NCBI GenBank assembly: GCA_001970855.1
Contig: LSSN01004204.1
Span: 1-17,517 of the forward strand
Direction: 5' to 3'
Source of the DNA: Smittium culicis
Taxonomy: Eukaryota; Kickxellomycota; Harpellomycetes; Harpellales; Legeriomycetaceae
DNA length: 17,517 nucleotides
Shown piece after piece: positions 1 through 9,252 of this stretch. Made by a program: the position numbers and the translations under genes. The notes under the pieces were generated by a model, which had not been told where the DNA came from, did no database searches, and saw nothing but the letters and a program-made list of their open reading frames with translations. Position 1 is the stretch's first letter; each line of letters opens with the position of its first letter.

Positions 1-977
1 TCTTCACCATTAGCAGCGCGCATCATGGAGTCAGCGAAACGGGCACCGGCGTAGGCCATGGAGAGAGTGGCTGAACCTTTACCGGCCTTGGCTTGGACGA
101 CTTCGTCACCTCCGAATTGGGTGCGGTGGACAAGAGCAGCGAGCTCTTCGGCACCGAGTTGGAGTTCTTCGATTTGGCTGTACAATGGGACGATTGTAGT
201 TCCGGCGTGTCCACCGATAACTGGAACGAACTTTTCTTTGCCGATTTTTTCATAGACGAAACGGCTGGCTCTGACCAAATCCAAGGTGGTTACACCAATA
301 AGACGCTTGGCATTGAATTTACCGGCGTTCTTGTAAACTTGAGCAGCGATTGGGAGCATGGAGTTGACTGGGTTGGAGATGATCATGATGTTGGCATCTG
401 GGCAGACTTCAGCACAGGCAGTTGTTAGCTCGCGGACAATTGAGGCGTTGGTGCCGAAAAGATCGTCACGGGTCATACCTGGCTTACGTGGAACACCAGC
501 TGGGATGATGACGTGTTCAGCACCTTCAAGAGCCTTTCTCAAACCGTCATTCTCAGCGCCAAAGCCTTGGACAAAGCAAGTGGTGTTGATGTGGCTCAAG
601 TCTGAAGCTACTCCGGGGCAGTTAGCAACATCGTACAAGCTGAGCTTTTCAACAAGAGGGTTGTTCTTCAACAACAAACTCAAAGGTTGACCAATACCTC
701 CGGCAGCTCCAAGAACTGCGACTTTGGCACCATTCTATTTATATTTATACATTACATAAAATTTAAAAATATATAAAAAACCGTATATAAAAGAAAATCG
801 AAAAAATATAAGATTATTGCTTGGCGAAGAATAATATATTGCAGAATAAAGACAAAAGATTATTCATATGAGAGGTATTTTCAAATAAAGGCGTATAAAA
901 CAGGGGCTTACGTTGGCAGCGCTAGTGGCAAAACCTCTAGCAATGTTTGAGCGAAGAGCAAATCTAGTAAAGTTCAT
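1..977 (-). CDS. MDH1: Mitochondrial malate dehydrogenase, 5' part (C-terminus off the window)
   Basis: Interconverts malate and oxaloacetate with NAD in the mitochondrial matrix (TCA cycle). Seen: exon 1 (977-912) encodes 22 residues rich in Arg, Ser and Ala and without acidic residues, as expected of a mitochondrial presequence. Exon 2 (734 to the left edge) follows in phase 0, giving 266 visible residues; the family is about 330-340, so roughly the last 70 are missing. Motifs: NAD-binding glycine loop GAAGGIGQ at 31-38, substrate-binding arginines in [11 protein letters not shown] at 103-113, SNPVN at 142-146, LDLVR at 173-177 (catalytic Asp, substrate Arg), and the active-site His in GGHAG at 196-200. 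[13 protein letters not shown] lies near the break. The start ATG has A at -3. Codons favour C at third positions, which suggests high expression. The presequence and motif spacing match fungal mitochondrial rather than bacterial or cytosolic enzymes. The visible part shows no lesion. Confidence 0.96.
735..911 (-). other. Spliceosomal intron of the MDH gene
   Basis: A 177-bp intron starting GTAAGC (911-906) and ending AATAG (736-735 is the AG). It separates the presequence exon from the catalytic exon in phase 0. It is AT-rich with T-runs before the acceptor. No clear CTAAC-type branch site was seen. Removing it restores a continuous malate dehydrogenase reading frame. Confidence 0.9.
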
Positions 978-1263
978 TTTTAAATATCTTGTTAATTACT
1001 AAAGAGAATCCAGTTGTCAAGAAAGATTAAGGAGCTTTATATGTATAAACAATTACTAGAGAAATAGATAAAGAGAATGCAGACACTTGTTTATCAAAAA
1101 ATTTTTACCCTTTTATTATGCTATACAGCTTGACTTATCACCTCTTGCATTCGCCCCCATTTTCTGTCTTACACACACGCTGATTTATTCATCCAACCCA
1201 TAACATCCTGCCTTTTTCATAAACGACCTGTCTATCTCTAGCTATCCATTCGCCATCGCCTCC

Positions 1264-1351
1264 CCAATCTACCCAGCTTTTTAGCTTTAATCAGCCAATA
1301 ACATTCCTATGATAGCGATTAGACATTTATTTCTTCATTTATATAACCAAT
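1264..1351. promoter_or_regulatory. CCAAT boxes upstream of MDH
   Basis: CCAAT occurs at 1264-1268, 1295-1299 and 1347-1351, about 290-375 bp upstream of the MDH start codon. CCAAT is the core site of the NF-Y/HAP complex, which in many fungi regulates respiratory genes. The functional assignment is inference from motif and position. Confidence 0.4.
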
Positions 1352-1358
1352 TATCAGC

Positions 1359-1390
1359 GCTCTTCATTAAAAAGTGAATAAATGAAGAGC
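1359..1390. repeat. Perfect 10-bp inverted repeat upstream of MDH
   Basis: GCTCTTCATT (1359-1368) and AATGAAGAGC (1381-1390) form a perfect hairpin with a 12-nt loop. A further copy of the left arm, TCTTCATTTA at 1332-1341, can pair with TAAATGAAGA at 1379-1388, so two alternative stems are possible. The role is unknown; it may be a dimeric protein-binding site or an RNA structure. Confidence 0.5.
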
Positions 1391-2549
1391 CTTTATCGAT
1401 TTACACCATTGATTTTGAACTAATCAGCAGCTTTACCTTATAAATTCACTGCTATACTGTGATTTGTACAAGTAGAAATAATCAAATCAATATGAGATTT
1501 CTCCGAGTAGGTTTAACAATTTACGGCAAAATCAGAAAAAATAGACTAATCTAAAAAAACGTCTAGCCTTTCAAACTCTTATCAAGACATATCCGCAAGA
1601 AAATTCATGTGTGTCGCAAAACTTATTATAGGAATTATAAGCTGCTGATAAAGGCATACATTTCGAGCGCAAAACAACCCCAATTGCACAATTATATTCT
1701 AAAACCTTAAATAAATCTGCACACTAGCTTAATTCTTTATATGCTAAAATATCAAACAATTAATCTAAATACTTTTTAAAATTTGCAGTATAACATTCTA
1801 GTACGCGTTCCAAATGAGAAAATTTTAAGACTAATAAGATATTGATTCTAAATCTATTTATATATCATATAGATTTATCTATTTTGGTCATGTCTTCAAA
1901 ATCAACCTATTCTATTCAGAATATAATCATTACCGAAACGTAAATGCTTAAATCCATGTAAAATCAACTTTAATTATTTATCAGAAAGCCTATTGACCAT
2001 CTTATAGTCCATTTTCTAATAAGTGAAGAGTACATTTAGATCTTACTTTATATATAATGTTATACCACAACTGTTTCATAATCCCATGATGTCTCAGTTT
2101 ACAAATCCTATAATTCTCTTACACATCTATATATGCATTATATTTTTAAAATGGCACATGTTGGGCTAGACACAACAACAATTTGAAATTGTATTAGCTC
2201 TAGATTTTTTTTTATTGGAATTTACACTTGAAGCTTATTTATACGACTACCCATAAATTATTGCGTATACATTAATTATTAGCAAGACGTTTAAAGCGCC
2301 ACCAGAGTATTTAATATCATTCAAGATTTTTTTATTTCAATCAAGTGTATTAATAAAAAATTAGCACTAGGAACTATAAATAAAATCATAATATCTCATT
2401 TTCTCTTTTTCAATGAATGCTCTTACATACGTATAATAGTAGAAGATCATTACAATAACCACTGGATAAAAAAAATTTTATATCAATTGATTAATTATTG
2501 TAATTATTTTGGTGTTGAAGGCGTCGTATGTGACTAGATGGTGATAAAT

Positions 2550-3239
2550 CTACGAATTGACAACGCGTGTGATCGATTTATTTTCTCCTAAAATTTCAAT
2601 CAATTTCATAACGTGTGGGAATTTTATGGAGCTAAATTGCGTTTCCAAACCACGAAGTTTTAAGCATGTGAATACCGAAAACAACGCAATATCGGCATAT
2701 GTAATAGAGTCACCAATATAATACCCAGATTTACTGTTAGACAGAATGTGTTCGTGCTTTTCGAGGAAATAGGCAATGGTGCTTGTAAGAGTCTTGTTAA
2801 TATTCTCTAAATGCTTTGCGATGAAGAACTGTTCTCTATCCTCACACTCTTCGGGTTTCTTGGTAAGACCTTCCGCTTCTGCTCCTACAACGAGAGCGGT
2901 TCTCTTTGTATAAATCACAATATCAACATATGACTCCATAACATCAAAAATTTGGTTCACATATTGCAAGCAAGTAGCCTGCTGCTTTTTATCTTTAGGA
3001 TAGAACCCGAATTTATCTGCAAGATACTCCTCGATTGCTCTGCTTTCGGTTAGAGTGAACTTTGTTCCATCAATGTCCGTCTCAACCAGTACAGGTAATC
3101 GGCCGTATGGCATATTTGGTTTCTCTTTTGGCCATTCTGGGTGAGTTAGTTTCCAATTGACCCCACTAAGCTCAAGCAATATCTTGGAAGTAAGTGATCG
3201 GCCGTGAAACGGCAAATAAAAAAGTTCATAATTGGACAT
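2550..3239 (-). CDS. Glutathione S-transferase, cytosolic, sigma-like
   Basis: Likely conjugates glutathione to electrophiles or reduces organic peroxides in the cytosol. Seen: one uninterrupted 229-codon frame with A at -3 of the start; cytosolic GSTs are usually 200-240 residues. The N-terminal thioredoxin-like domain (about 3-78) has a candidate catalytic tyrosine at Y8 in FYLPFHGR, the cis-proline segment GRLPVLV (P49), and the glutathione-binding TESRAIEEYLA (E65, S66). The all-helical C-terminal domain (about 85-229) carries the N-capping-box segment GDSITYADIALF at 176-187. Y8 and the GR step resemble sigma/alpha/mu-type GSTs more than theta-type, but class assignment is uncertain. The gene has no introns, unlike MDH and the cornichon gene. 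It looks intact. The substrate cannot be told from the sequence. Confidence 0.93.
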   Translation of the reverse strand: MSNYELFYLPFHGRSLTSKILLELSGVNWKLTHPEWPKEKPNMPYGRLPVLVETDIDGTKFTLTESRAIEEYLADKFGFYPKDKKQQATCLQYVNQIFDVMESYVDIVIYTKRTALVVGAEAEGLTKKPEECEDREQFFIAKHLENINKTLTSTIAYFLEKHEHILSNSKSGYYIGDSITYADIALFSVFTCLKLRGLETQFSSIKFPHVMKLIEILGENKSITRVVNS

Positions 3240-3365
3240 TATTCTTACTATACAACAAAAAAAATTAGTATATTATTATATAGATGAGTGATTTTATTAT
3301 TATGATTGTTATTATATTCGCTCTTTTTTAAGAAATTATGTACCTTTATATACCACCAAACTTAT

Positions 3366-3456
3366 TTTTCTACGTTTTGTAGTATATAATTTACGCTAGT
3401 TGAGTTTACTGTGCACATTTTATACTACTTTTCTACGTTTTATTTATTTTACGCTA
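3366..3456. promoter_or_regulatory. Duplicated two-motif block upstream of the GST gene
   Basis: TTTTCTACGTTTT occurs at 3366-3378 and 3429-3441; TTTACGCTA follows each at 3390-3398 and 3448-3456. The pair therefore repeats with offsets of 63 and 58 bp, about 130-220 bp upstream of the GST start codon. Both motifs hold an ACG core resembling half-sites of fungal AP-1-like bZIP proteins, which commonly control GST genes. That link is inference. Confidence 0.4.
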
Positions 3457-3734
3457 TTTCTTAACAATTTCTACCCTGTAAATGACTGTTTTCTCTTTGC
3501 TGAAAATAGCTTTGCGATTTGTTTTTATTTTTATAAATATCAATTTACCCCTAACTTGCTGTCCAGAATTTTTAGATTAAAAATAGTGATTTTTTCTCAA
3601 GCTTAAAAAAAATAAATGAATTAGAATGCTTTAAATACAATGTCAAATTTAGAAACGCCATACATTTTTATTTTTTATATTCATCAACAAGATCGCTAAT
3701 AATAAATTAACGTGTCATAGTGTGCAATATATTA

Positions 3735-4031
3735 TTATGGAATATTCCAATAGAAATCTAAATTCTTTAGTATACATTTAAATGCTGCGGAATTTGCGAA
3801 ATACTTGATCCGGGAAATTTCGTATAATATAATGTACGTCTTTATTACCGTTGCAATTTTAAATGCGGCAATATTTGGCAACAGAAATAATCTCAGTATC
3901 AGTATTAGTGCGACATTTATGTACAAGTCATCCATAATAGTATTAAGGCCGTAAATTGAAACAAAAACATGCATAGAATATAAATTAAAGTAATACATGC
4001 AGAATATTAGGTCTAATTCATACCACAACAT
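3735..4031 (-). CDS. Uncharacterised 98-codon ORF, possibly a membrane-protein fragment
   Basis: I do not recognise this protein. The frame is open for 98 codons in DNA where stops are frequent, and its composition is less extreme than its surroundings. It contains a hydrophobic stretch at about residues 40-56 (NVALILILRLFLLPNIA), followed by a more polar tail with basic residues (ISRIKYF) and aromatic residues near the end (LDFYWNIP). This could be a piece of a multi-pass membrane protein, either one exon or a fossil of a decayed gene. It could also be chance: no splice sites, upstream exons or promoter could be tied to it. Part of its 3' end (3735-3780) recurs in shortened form near 11.4 kb, which hints at a dispersed repeat. 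Confidence 0.25.
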   Translation of the reverse strand: MLWYELDLIFCMYYFNLYSMHVFVSIYGLNTIMDDLYINVALILILRLFLLPNIAAFKIATVIKTYIILYEISRIKYFANSAAFKCILKNLDFYWNIP

Positions 4032-4912
4032 TTAGCTATGTATATTTTTATTATACATAAAGTAATAGCTCAAAAATTTAATTTAAAAGCCTATATACCG
4101 TTCAAAATTAATTTTTATTTAATTAAAGAGGTTAGTTGAAATTATAGCTATTTAGATAAATTCCAATAAAATTATATTCTATAAAGTAAAATTACGATTT
4201 CAAAAATTATATTTTATCAAGGAATAAGCCACTAATTATAAAGAGTTAAACATTTTTAGATACTGTAAAATACATATTCTCGTTTATGTTTAATTAAACT
4301 ATGAAACTTGGCTAGCTTTAATACTTTTTTCATCATTTTATAAATTGCACCCTTTAGATACTATATTTTTTGTTTGTGAAGTAACTCGAAAAATTTAATA
4401 TTGGTTAAAAATCGAATTATCTAAAAATAGTTATAAAAGTACCAAAGAAAAAAATGCACATATTTAAGAGACGGGATACAGAGGGAAATGGTATGATACG
4501 ATCTGAATCTTATTCGAGATATTAGACAGCCAAATCATAATTGAAACGCATATAATTCCATATTATACGCTTAAATTAAAACAAATGTTTATGAAAACAG
4601 AGCTATTAAGCCCATAAATAAGATAATTGAAAAAAAAAAATTAGTAAATTGATACTATATAAATAAATCGATTTAAACTAGCTACTTTATTATTATTCAT
4701 AAAACTTCAAGTAACATTCGGCATTTTCTTTGTGAGCAGGTATGAAGCATAATGTTATATTAATAGAAATAATATTATTATGATTTAACACTTTCCCGTC
4801 CAACAATCATTAAAAAATTAAATTTTATGGCTTATAAGTAAATTTATATTTTGCTATCATTTTTCAATATGCCAACATTTCTCAAGGCCACGGAATTAAA
4901 TTATTTTAAATG

Positions 4913-4939
4913 AGCACAGTTGACTATATTTAAAGACCA
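4913..4939 (+). repeat. Split repeat, copy 1 (order A-B)
   Basis: AGCACAGTTGACT (4913-4925, motif A) is followed after 4 nt by TTAAAGACCA (4930-4939, motif B). Both motifs recur exactly at 6459-6480, but in the order B-A. Confidence 0.6.
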
Positions 4940-5985
4940 AAAACAGCCTAAATCTGAGAAAGAGTTAAATGGATCAGAGAGAATTATTTTCATTCAAGAA
5001 ACTTGGAATTTTTAATGGTAAAAATATATATAAGAGCTTCTAGATTGAGATAATGTAAACTATAATAAATCGCAATCAAATTAATTTAATTTTTATGTTT
5101 ATTCAAGATTAATAAATTAGTTGATATTGAAGTTTTAGTTTTGAACATTTTTTACTTTTTGATATATTTGTTTTTATATCAATTATTTTCGGCATGACTT
5201 ATAGTTACTAAGCTTTATATTAATAATGCGTATTTATAATTCCTAAAAAGTCGCTATGAAAAATAAGTATTAATAATTAAGCACCTATCACAATATTTTA
5301 TATATTGAGATACCATAATTATTAACAATATTATTATGGAAAATGAATTGTGAAACAAATTTATCACTACAAGAAAATATTTTTAAAAGGTATTACTTTG
5401 ATCTTGTAATTATACAAAATTCAATTATAGAGATACTAAAGAAGTGAATTAAAAGTAAAATATATTGAATTTATATATGAGATACTTTTATGTGATTGAA
5501 TTTTTTTTCAGCTTTATTTTATTTTCTAATTTAAGAAAAAATTCATAGAAAATTTTTTGTTCATCTTTGAATCTCCCATAAATATCAAGTTTATTAAATT
5601 GGAATCAATTAAAAAATAACAAGTTTTATTATTATTTACTATACATGGAAATTTCGTTTAATCCTTCATGGTCTATATGATTATTATAGTGGAGATTTAT
5701 TGTATTTTATTAATATCAGACTTATTTACGTATATACATTTAAATTTCATATGTCAATAATTTTTTTATTTGGCACTCTTAATTTGATTTTCGCAGTTGA
5801 CGAGGTAGACATAAATATTATAAACTAAATTATATTTGTTTAACTCTTTTTATTAATCAATAAAATTGTATTTTGGAATAGCTATTATATCGTGTATTAT
5901 TGTTTTGTATTTATTTATTTGTATTACATCGAGCTTAAATGCCAATTATATTAAAAGGCTAAATAATTATTATCTTGTTTAATTT

Positions 5986-6195
5986 TTAATTTAATGATTG
6001 CGTGGAAAGGGGAATGGTATAGATTAATATCATTGAAAGCATTAAACCCATTATATTAATGAAAGTTATAAATCTCCTAGTATTATGAATAAGCAAAGTA
6101 TAACTACTAAAAAAAGCGTGTAATTCAACGACCACCGCCGGCTTAGCGTTCTTTGTTATGTTGATGCCATCGCCCAGGATTAGTGCGTAGAACAT
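5986..6195 (-). other. Short ORF over an isolated GC island
   Basis: A 69-codon minus-strand frame whose first 25 or so codons (about 6120-6195) sit in a roughly 70-bp patch close to 50% GC, surrounded by DNA near 20-25% GC. The translated start includes LGDGINITKNAKPAVVVEL, which looks protein-like, but I cannot assign it to a family. Beyond about residue 30 the frame falls into ordinary AT-rich sequence and probably runs on by chance. It could be a surviving exon or pseudogene fragment, or a structured non-coding element. No convincing splice sites were found. Confidence 0.25.
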
Positions 6196-6458
6196 TATAG
6201 ACTATACCTTTTTGGTCGTTTAAATGTGTTTTGATTACCATTTGAAAAAAATTATAATTTAAATAACGAATTTCTGTTTAAGTAAAGAGCAGTAGAGATA
6301 AAGATTTTTTAAAAAATTAAAATTGGCCTGGTAAATACATGAATTAAAATGAAAGGATATTAATCGTTGATATTTACTATTAGTATCAAGAAAGAACACT
6401 TTTGGATTAGAATTCCATGACATAATTCTGTTATTTTTCTTATGATTACTCTTTTAGA

Positions 6459-6480
6459 TTAAAGACCAGCACAGTTGACT
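6459..6480 (+). repeat. Split repeat, copy 2 (order B-A)
   Basis: TTAAAGACCA (6459-6468) runs directly into AGCACAGTTGACT (6468-6480), sharing one A. These are the same two motifs as at 4913-4939 in reversed order on the same strand. Confidence 0.6.
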
Positions 6481-7033
6481 GATAAATAAGATAAATAAAG
6501 TAGCAATATCTTTTTTTTTGCCCCAAAGTGTTTATTAAACATAATTTAAAAGTACACAATATCATCATAAAATTTTTTAATATTGGTATACAATTTTTTT
6601 GATAAAACGTAATTATGGAAAGGGGGATAAAAACTTGATTATTAATTAGCCTACACCATTAAATAGGATATTTACTTTTATATGTTTTTGATTGCGAGTT
6701 TGTTGATCGAAAAAAAACTGTTTAACTCGCTACCTAATACTATAATGTAATTCTAGTATGTGCTTTGCACTAATTTCTTTTTAGGTTATATAATAAGTTG
6801 GACAATCATTATTCTGTTAAAAAATACTAGAAATTAATAAGACAATAGCAATTATTGCGTGAATGAGAGCTATAAATCAAAGTTTCAAAATATTAAGCGA
6901 TGTTTATTTAAACCTAGACGAGTAAATACAGATTTTACATGATATTGGATTTGGTATAGAAAATTTAAAAAAAAAGCTACTGCTAGTGAATAAGATTAAA
7001 GATGTATTGATGTATTTAGATTAGATTAATTCA

Positions 7034-7408
7034 TTAAATTTGTCTAATTTCATCAAAAACAATGTTACCATAGTCAGAAATGGTATTAAAAGCGTTCGAT
7101 ATTCTACTGTTCCATTCGCATTGAGCTAGAGGTAAAATATAACCTTTAAAACGGTGTTCATAAGCATCGCTGATTTGTTCAATTTTGTCTATAAGTATTG
7201 AGTTTTGAACGGGTTGAATGAATGCATTATCGTGTCTGGATAGTTTTGAAGAATCGTCATTTCCATAAGCCGAATTAATAAGTGATTTTCTACTCGAATC
7301 GATCTTGTATCTAATGTAGTTTGTTTCGTGATTGAAATACGAAGCACAAGCGTAAGATGTGCCTAAACTGACTACAGTTCCGCTTAAGAAAGTCCCTACC
7401 CTAGACAT
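7034..7408 (-). CDS. Probable MICOS complex subunit MIC12 (crista-junction protein)
   Basis: MIC12 is a small inner-membrane subunit of MICOS, which holds crista junctions in mitochondria. Seen: a complete 124-codon frame, A at -3 of the start, and higher GC than its flanks. The N-terminus MSRVGTFLSGTVVSLGTSYA carries regularly spaced glycines (G5, G10, G16) in a single short hydrophobic segment, as in MIC12 and the animal counterpart MIC13/QIL1. The central part is polar and poorly conserved in the family. Near the C-terminus, WNSRISNAF (99-107) matches the WN-x-x-I signature of that family, followed by an amphipathic tail. Length fits (about 100-140). The fold is short and divergent, so the assignment rests on pattern rather than long identity. 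The other possibility is an unrelated single-pass mitochondrial protein. Six CCAAT boxes lie 90-270 bp upstream. Confidence 0.58.
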   Translation of the reverse strand: MSRVGTFLSGTVVSLGTSYACASYFNHETNYIRYKIDSSRKSLINSAYGNDDSSKLSRHDNAFIQPVQNSILIDKIEQISDAYEHRFKGYILPLAQCEWNSRISNAFNTISDYGNIVFDEIRQI

Positions 7409-7496
7409 GTTACTTTAAATCAAATATTTTTGACCTTTGTAAAATCTTGAATAAGCTTAAGCTGTATTTTACTGTTTAGCAAAACTAATAAGAATG

Positions 7497-7678
7497 CCAA
7501 TTTCATTCCAACTTTTTTTTATCTAATAAAACTGAGTCTCTGAATAGTAGATTTATTGGCCAATATTCAAGCATTGAAATAAATAATCGCCCAATAATCC
7601 CGATACTAAAAAATACCAGATACTTACTTAATTATGATATCTATTGGCTAATTCATTTTGATTTTATTTTTATCCAAT
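7497..7678. promoter_or_regulatory. Cluster of six CCAAT boxes between the MIC12-like gene and tRNA-Gln
   Basis: CCAAT at 7497-7501, 7560-7564, 7591-7595 and 7674-7678; ATTGG at 7555-7559 and 7643-7647. The pair at 7555-7564 forms the palindrome ATTGGCCAAT. At this base composition well under one would be expected in 180 bp. Position upstream of a mitochondrial gene fits NF-Y/HAP control; this is inference. Confidence 0.5.
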
Positions 7679-7756
7679 AGTAATATAATCTTACTATAAG
7701 AGTTTACTTAGGGTCTAGTAGACATATGGAATTATAAAAATCATCGCCTCGTCACC

Positions 7757-7828
7757 GGTTGCGTGGTGTAATGGTTAGCACTCAAGACTCTGAATCTTGC
7801 GATCCGAGTTCGATCCTCGGCGCGACCT
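7757..7828 (+). tRNA. tRNA-Gln (anticodon CTG)
   Basis: A full cloverleaf can be drawn. Acceptor stem GGTTGCG pairs with CGCGACC (one T-G wobble). D arm GTG...CAC encloses TAATGGTTAG. Anticodon stem CAAGA/TCTTG encloses the loop CTCTGAA with anticodon CTG, reading CAG (Gln). T arm CCGAG/CTCGG encloses TTCGATC. The discriminator is T at 7828 and CCA is not encoded, as usual in eukaryotes. There is no intron. Internal RNA polymerase III boxes are visible: A box TGGTGTAATGG at 7764-7774 and B box GTTCGATCC at 7808-7816. Confidence 0.97.
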
Positions 7829-7841
7829 TTGGATGATATAA

Positions 7842-7847
7842 TTTTTT
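7842..7847 (+). terminator. RNA polymerase III terminator of tRNA-Gln
   Basis: A run of six T's 14 nt after the tRNA 3' end. It is the first T-run of four or more downstream, so it is the likely pol III stop. Confidence 0.75.
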
Positions 7848-9252
7848 ATTAATTTGATATAAAATGATGTATAGTAATATAATCTAATTACCCTAAAAGA
7901 TGTAATTGTTCTATCTATCTTGTATAATTAATTATCGAGTCGATAAGCTTTAAAAATTCAAAAATAAATAATACATGTATATATGTATGGGATTGCTACT
8001 ATTATTACTTTATAAAAAACGTTGTCTCATTTTAAATATTTACTAGATGTTATTTATGTGTTATAGTATGATATAATTCGCTTATTTTTAGACATTATCC
8101 ATAATTTTATGACTATTGGGGCCTTACTAAAAAGCTATAAAAACACTATGATAAATCGTTTCTGCGTAAGGTTTTTTTGAAAGATTTGAACTTTTTGAAT
8201 TGCTCTATTTTATTTCTAAGCTGTCAGAAAATGTTGATTTTGAGCTAGTACCTTTAATTGCTATATTGTCATTCCTTACGCGTAAAAAAAAGCAGTAATG
8301 ATACGATGCATCATTAGGTATTTACACGATTTGATTGATTTAACAATTACAATAGTATATATTTATATAAGATGTTTCAATCTCAATTCCATTTATACAT
8401 CAATATTAATTTATCGCTTTTTTGATATTTGAACTCATAAATGTGAAAGTATAATCCTCTTAACTAAAAAGAATTTAGAGTATGGATACTATGAATAACA
8501 TTCTAGCCAGTTTTTAATATTAAAAATTTTATTTTAATATGTTTTTACTATATTAAATTCAAGATTCCCCGGTATTTTCATGGTTGTTTGTTTTTATTCT
8601 ATACTATTGCCATATACGTGGCTAAAATTATATGGCTAAACAGTAATTTTTAAGTTATATTTTGAAAAATGTGATGTATAGAGGTTTTTTTTATACTTTT
8701 AGCGATCTGTCGACTTTTATTAAAGCATAAATTAGCAATGAATTTTAGACATATTAGCTCGATTATCGATTTATTGAAAGGGAGGAAATCTATTTTCTAA
8801 GAAACTTAAGTTTCAAGCTTTGGTTGTTTTTCTAAAGTGTCAAATTTGAATATTTCATCCAAGTAGGAGGTGAGTAATTTATGAATTATGGCTATTTTTT
8901 CTAGTTCTCACAAGCTAAAATAGTGATTACAATTGAATGATTTCCAATAAGCGTATTTTGGATTAAAAATAAATCATAATTTTAATGAGATTCGATATGA
9001 GAAAAACAAGGTGTTTAGATTCTATGTCAAGTATAGAGCTTCTAGTTTTTACAAATGTAGCTAACTGGAAATCGTTAACAGGTTTAAACTGTGCTGAAAT
9101 ATAGTGTGGCATTTAAAAAGGGGAGTTTTGAGAAGAAATTAAATTTCAAATTAATAGAATATGTGACCTTTTTTCAGTTATATAAAACAAAAATATCTAG
9201 GAAGCGATCAGATAGTAAACAAAAAAAATTAGGAAAGTAAAATAAAGTTTCT
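7848..9252. other. Intergenic region, no gene seen
   Basis: AT-rich DNA between the tRNA and the 3' end of the cornichon gene, holding the 3' flank of that minus-strand gene. No ORF or RNA gene could be supported. A GAG|GTGAGT sequence near 8866-8875 looks like a plus-strand splice donor but no exon supports it. Confidence 0.6.

Larger units (their letters stand above)
978..2549. other. Intergenic region between MDH and GST genes
   Basis: Both flanking genes run on the minus strand, so this segment holds the MDH promoter (low coordinates) and the GST 3' region (high coordinates). The part near 1141-1280 is unusually GC-rich and strongly C-skewed. The rest is ordinary AT-rich DNA. I see no credible protein gene; a 21-codon plus-strand ORF starts at 1118 but has no support. 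Confidence 0.7.
3240..7033. other. AT-rich intergenic region, no confident gene
   Basis: Nearly 3.8 kb between the GST and MIC12-like genes. Apart from the entries given separately (ORF at 3735-4031, GC island at 5986-6195, split repeat near 4.9 and 6.5 kb) it is low-complexity AT-rich sequence with scattered stops in all frames. A slightly GC-richer patch near 4465-4535 does not encode anything recognisable. Confidence 0.6.

Noticed and set aside
23..690. Several long frames inside the MDH exon (both strands)
   Set aside because: They overlap the malate dehydrogenase reading frame in other frames and reflect its high GC content; the MDH frame has all family motifs.
3400..3606. 68-codon plus-strand ORF upstream of the GST gene
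   Set aside because: Rich in Phe, Tyr, Leu and Ile as expected of T-rich DNA, has no recognisable domain, and overlaps the probable GST promoter with its duplicated motifs.
7936..7950. Sequence resembling a cloning polylinker (TCGAGTCGATAAGCTT)
   Set aside because: Only a short chance combination of restriction-like hexamers; no vector sequence flanks it.
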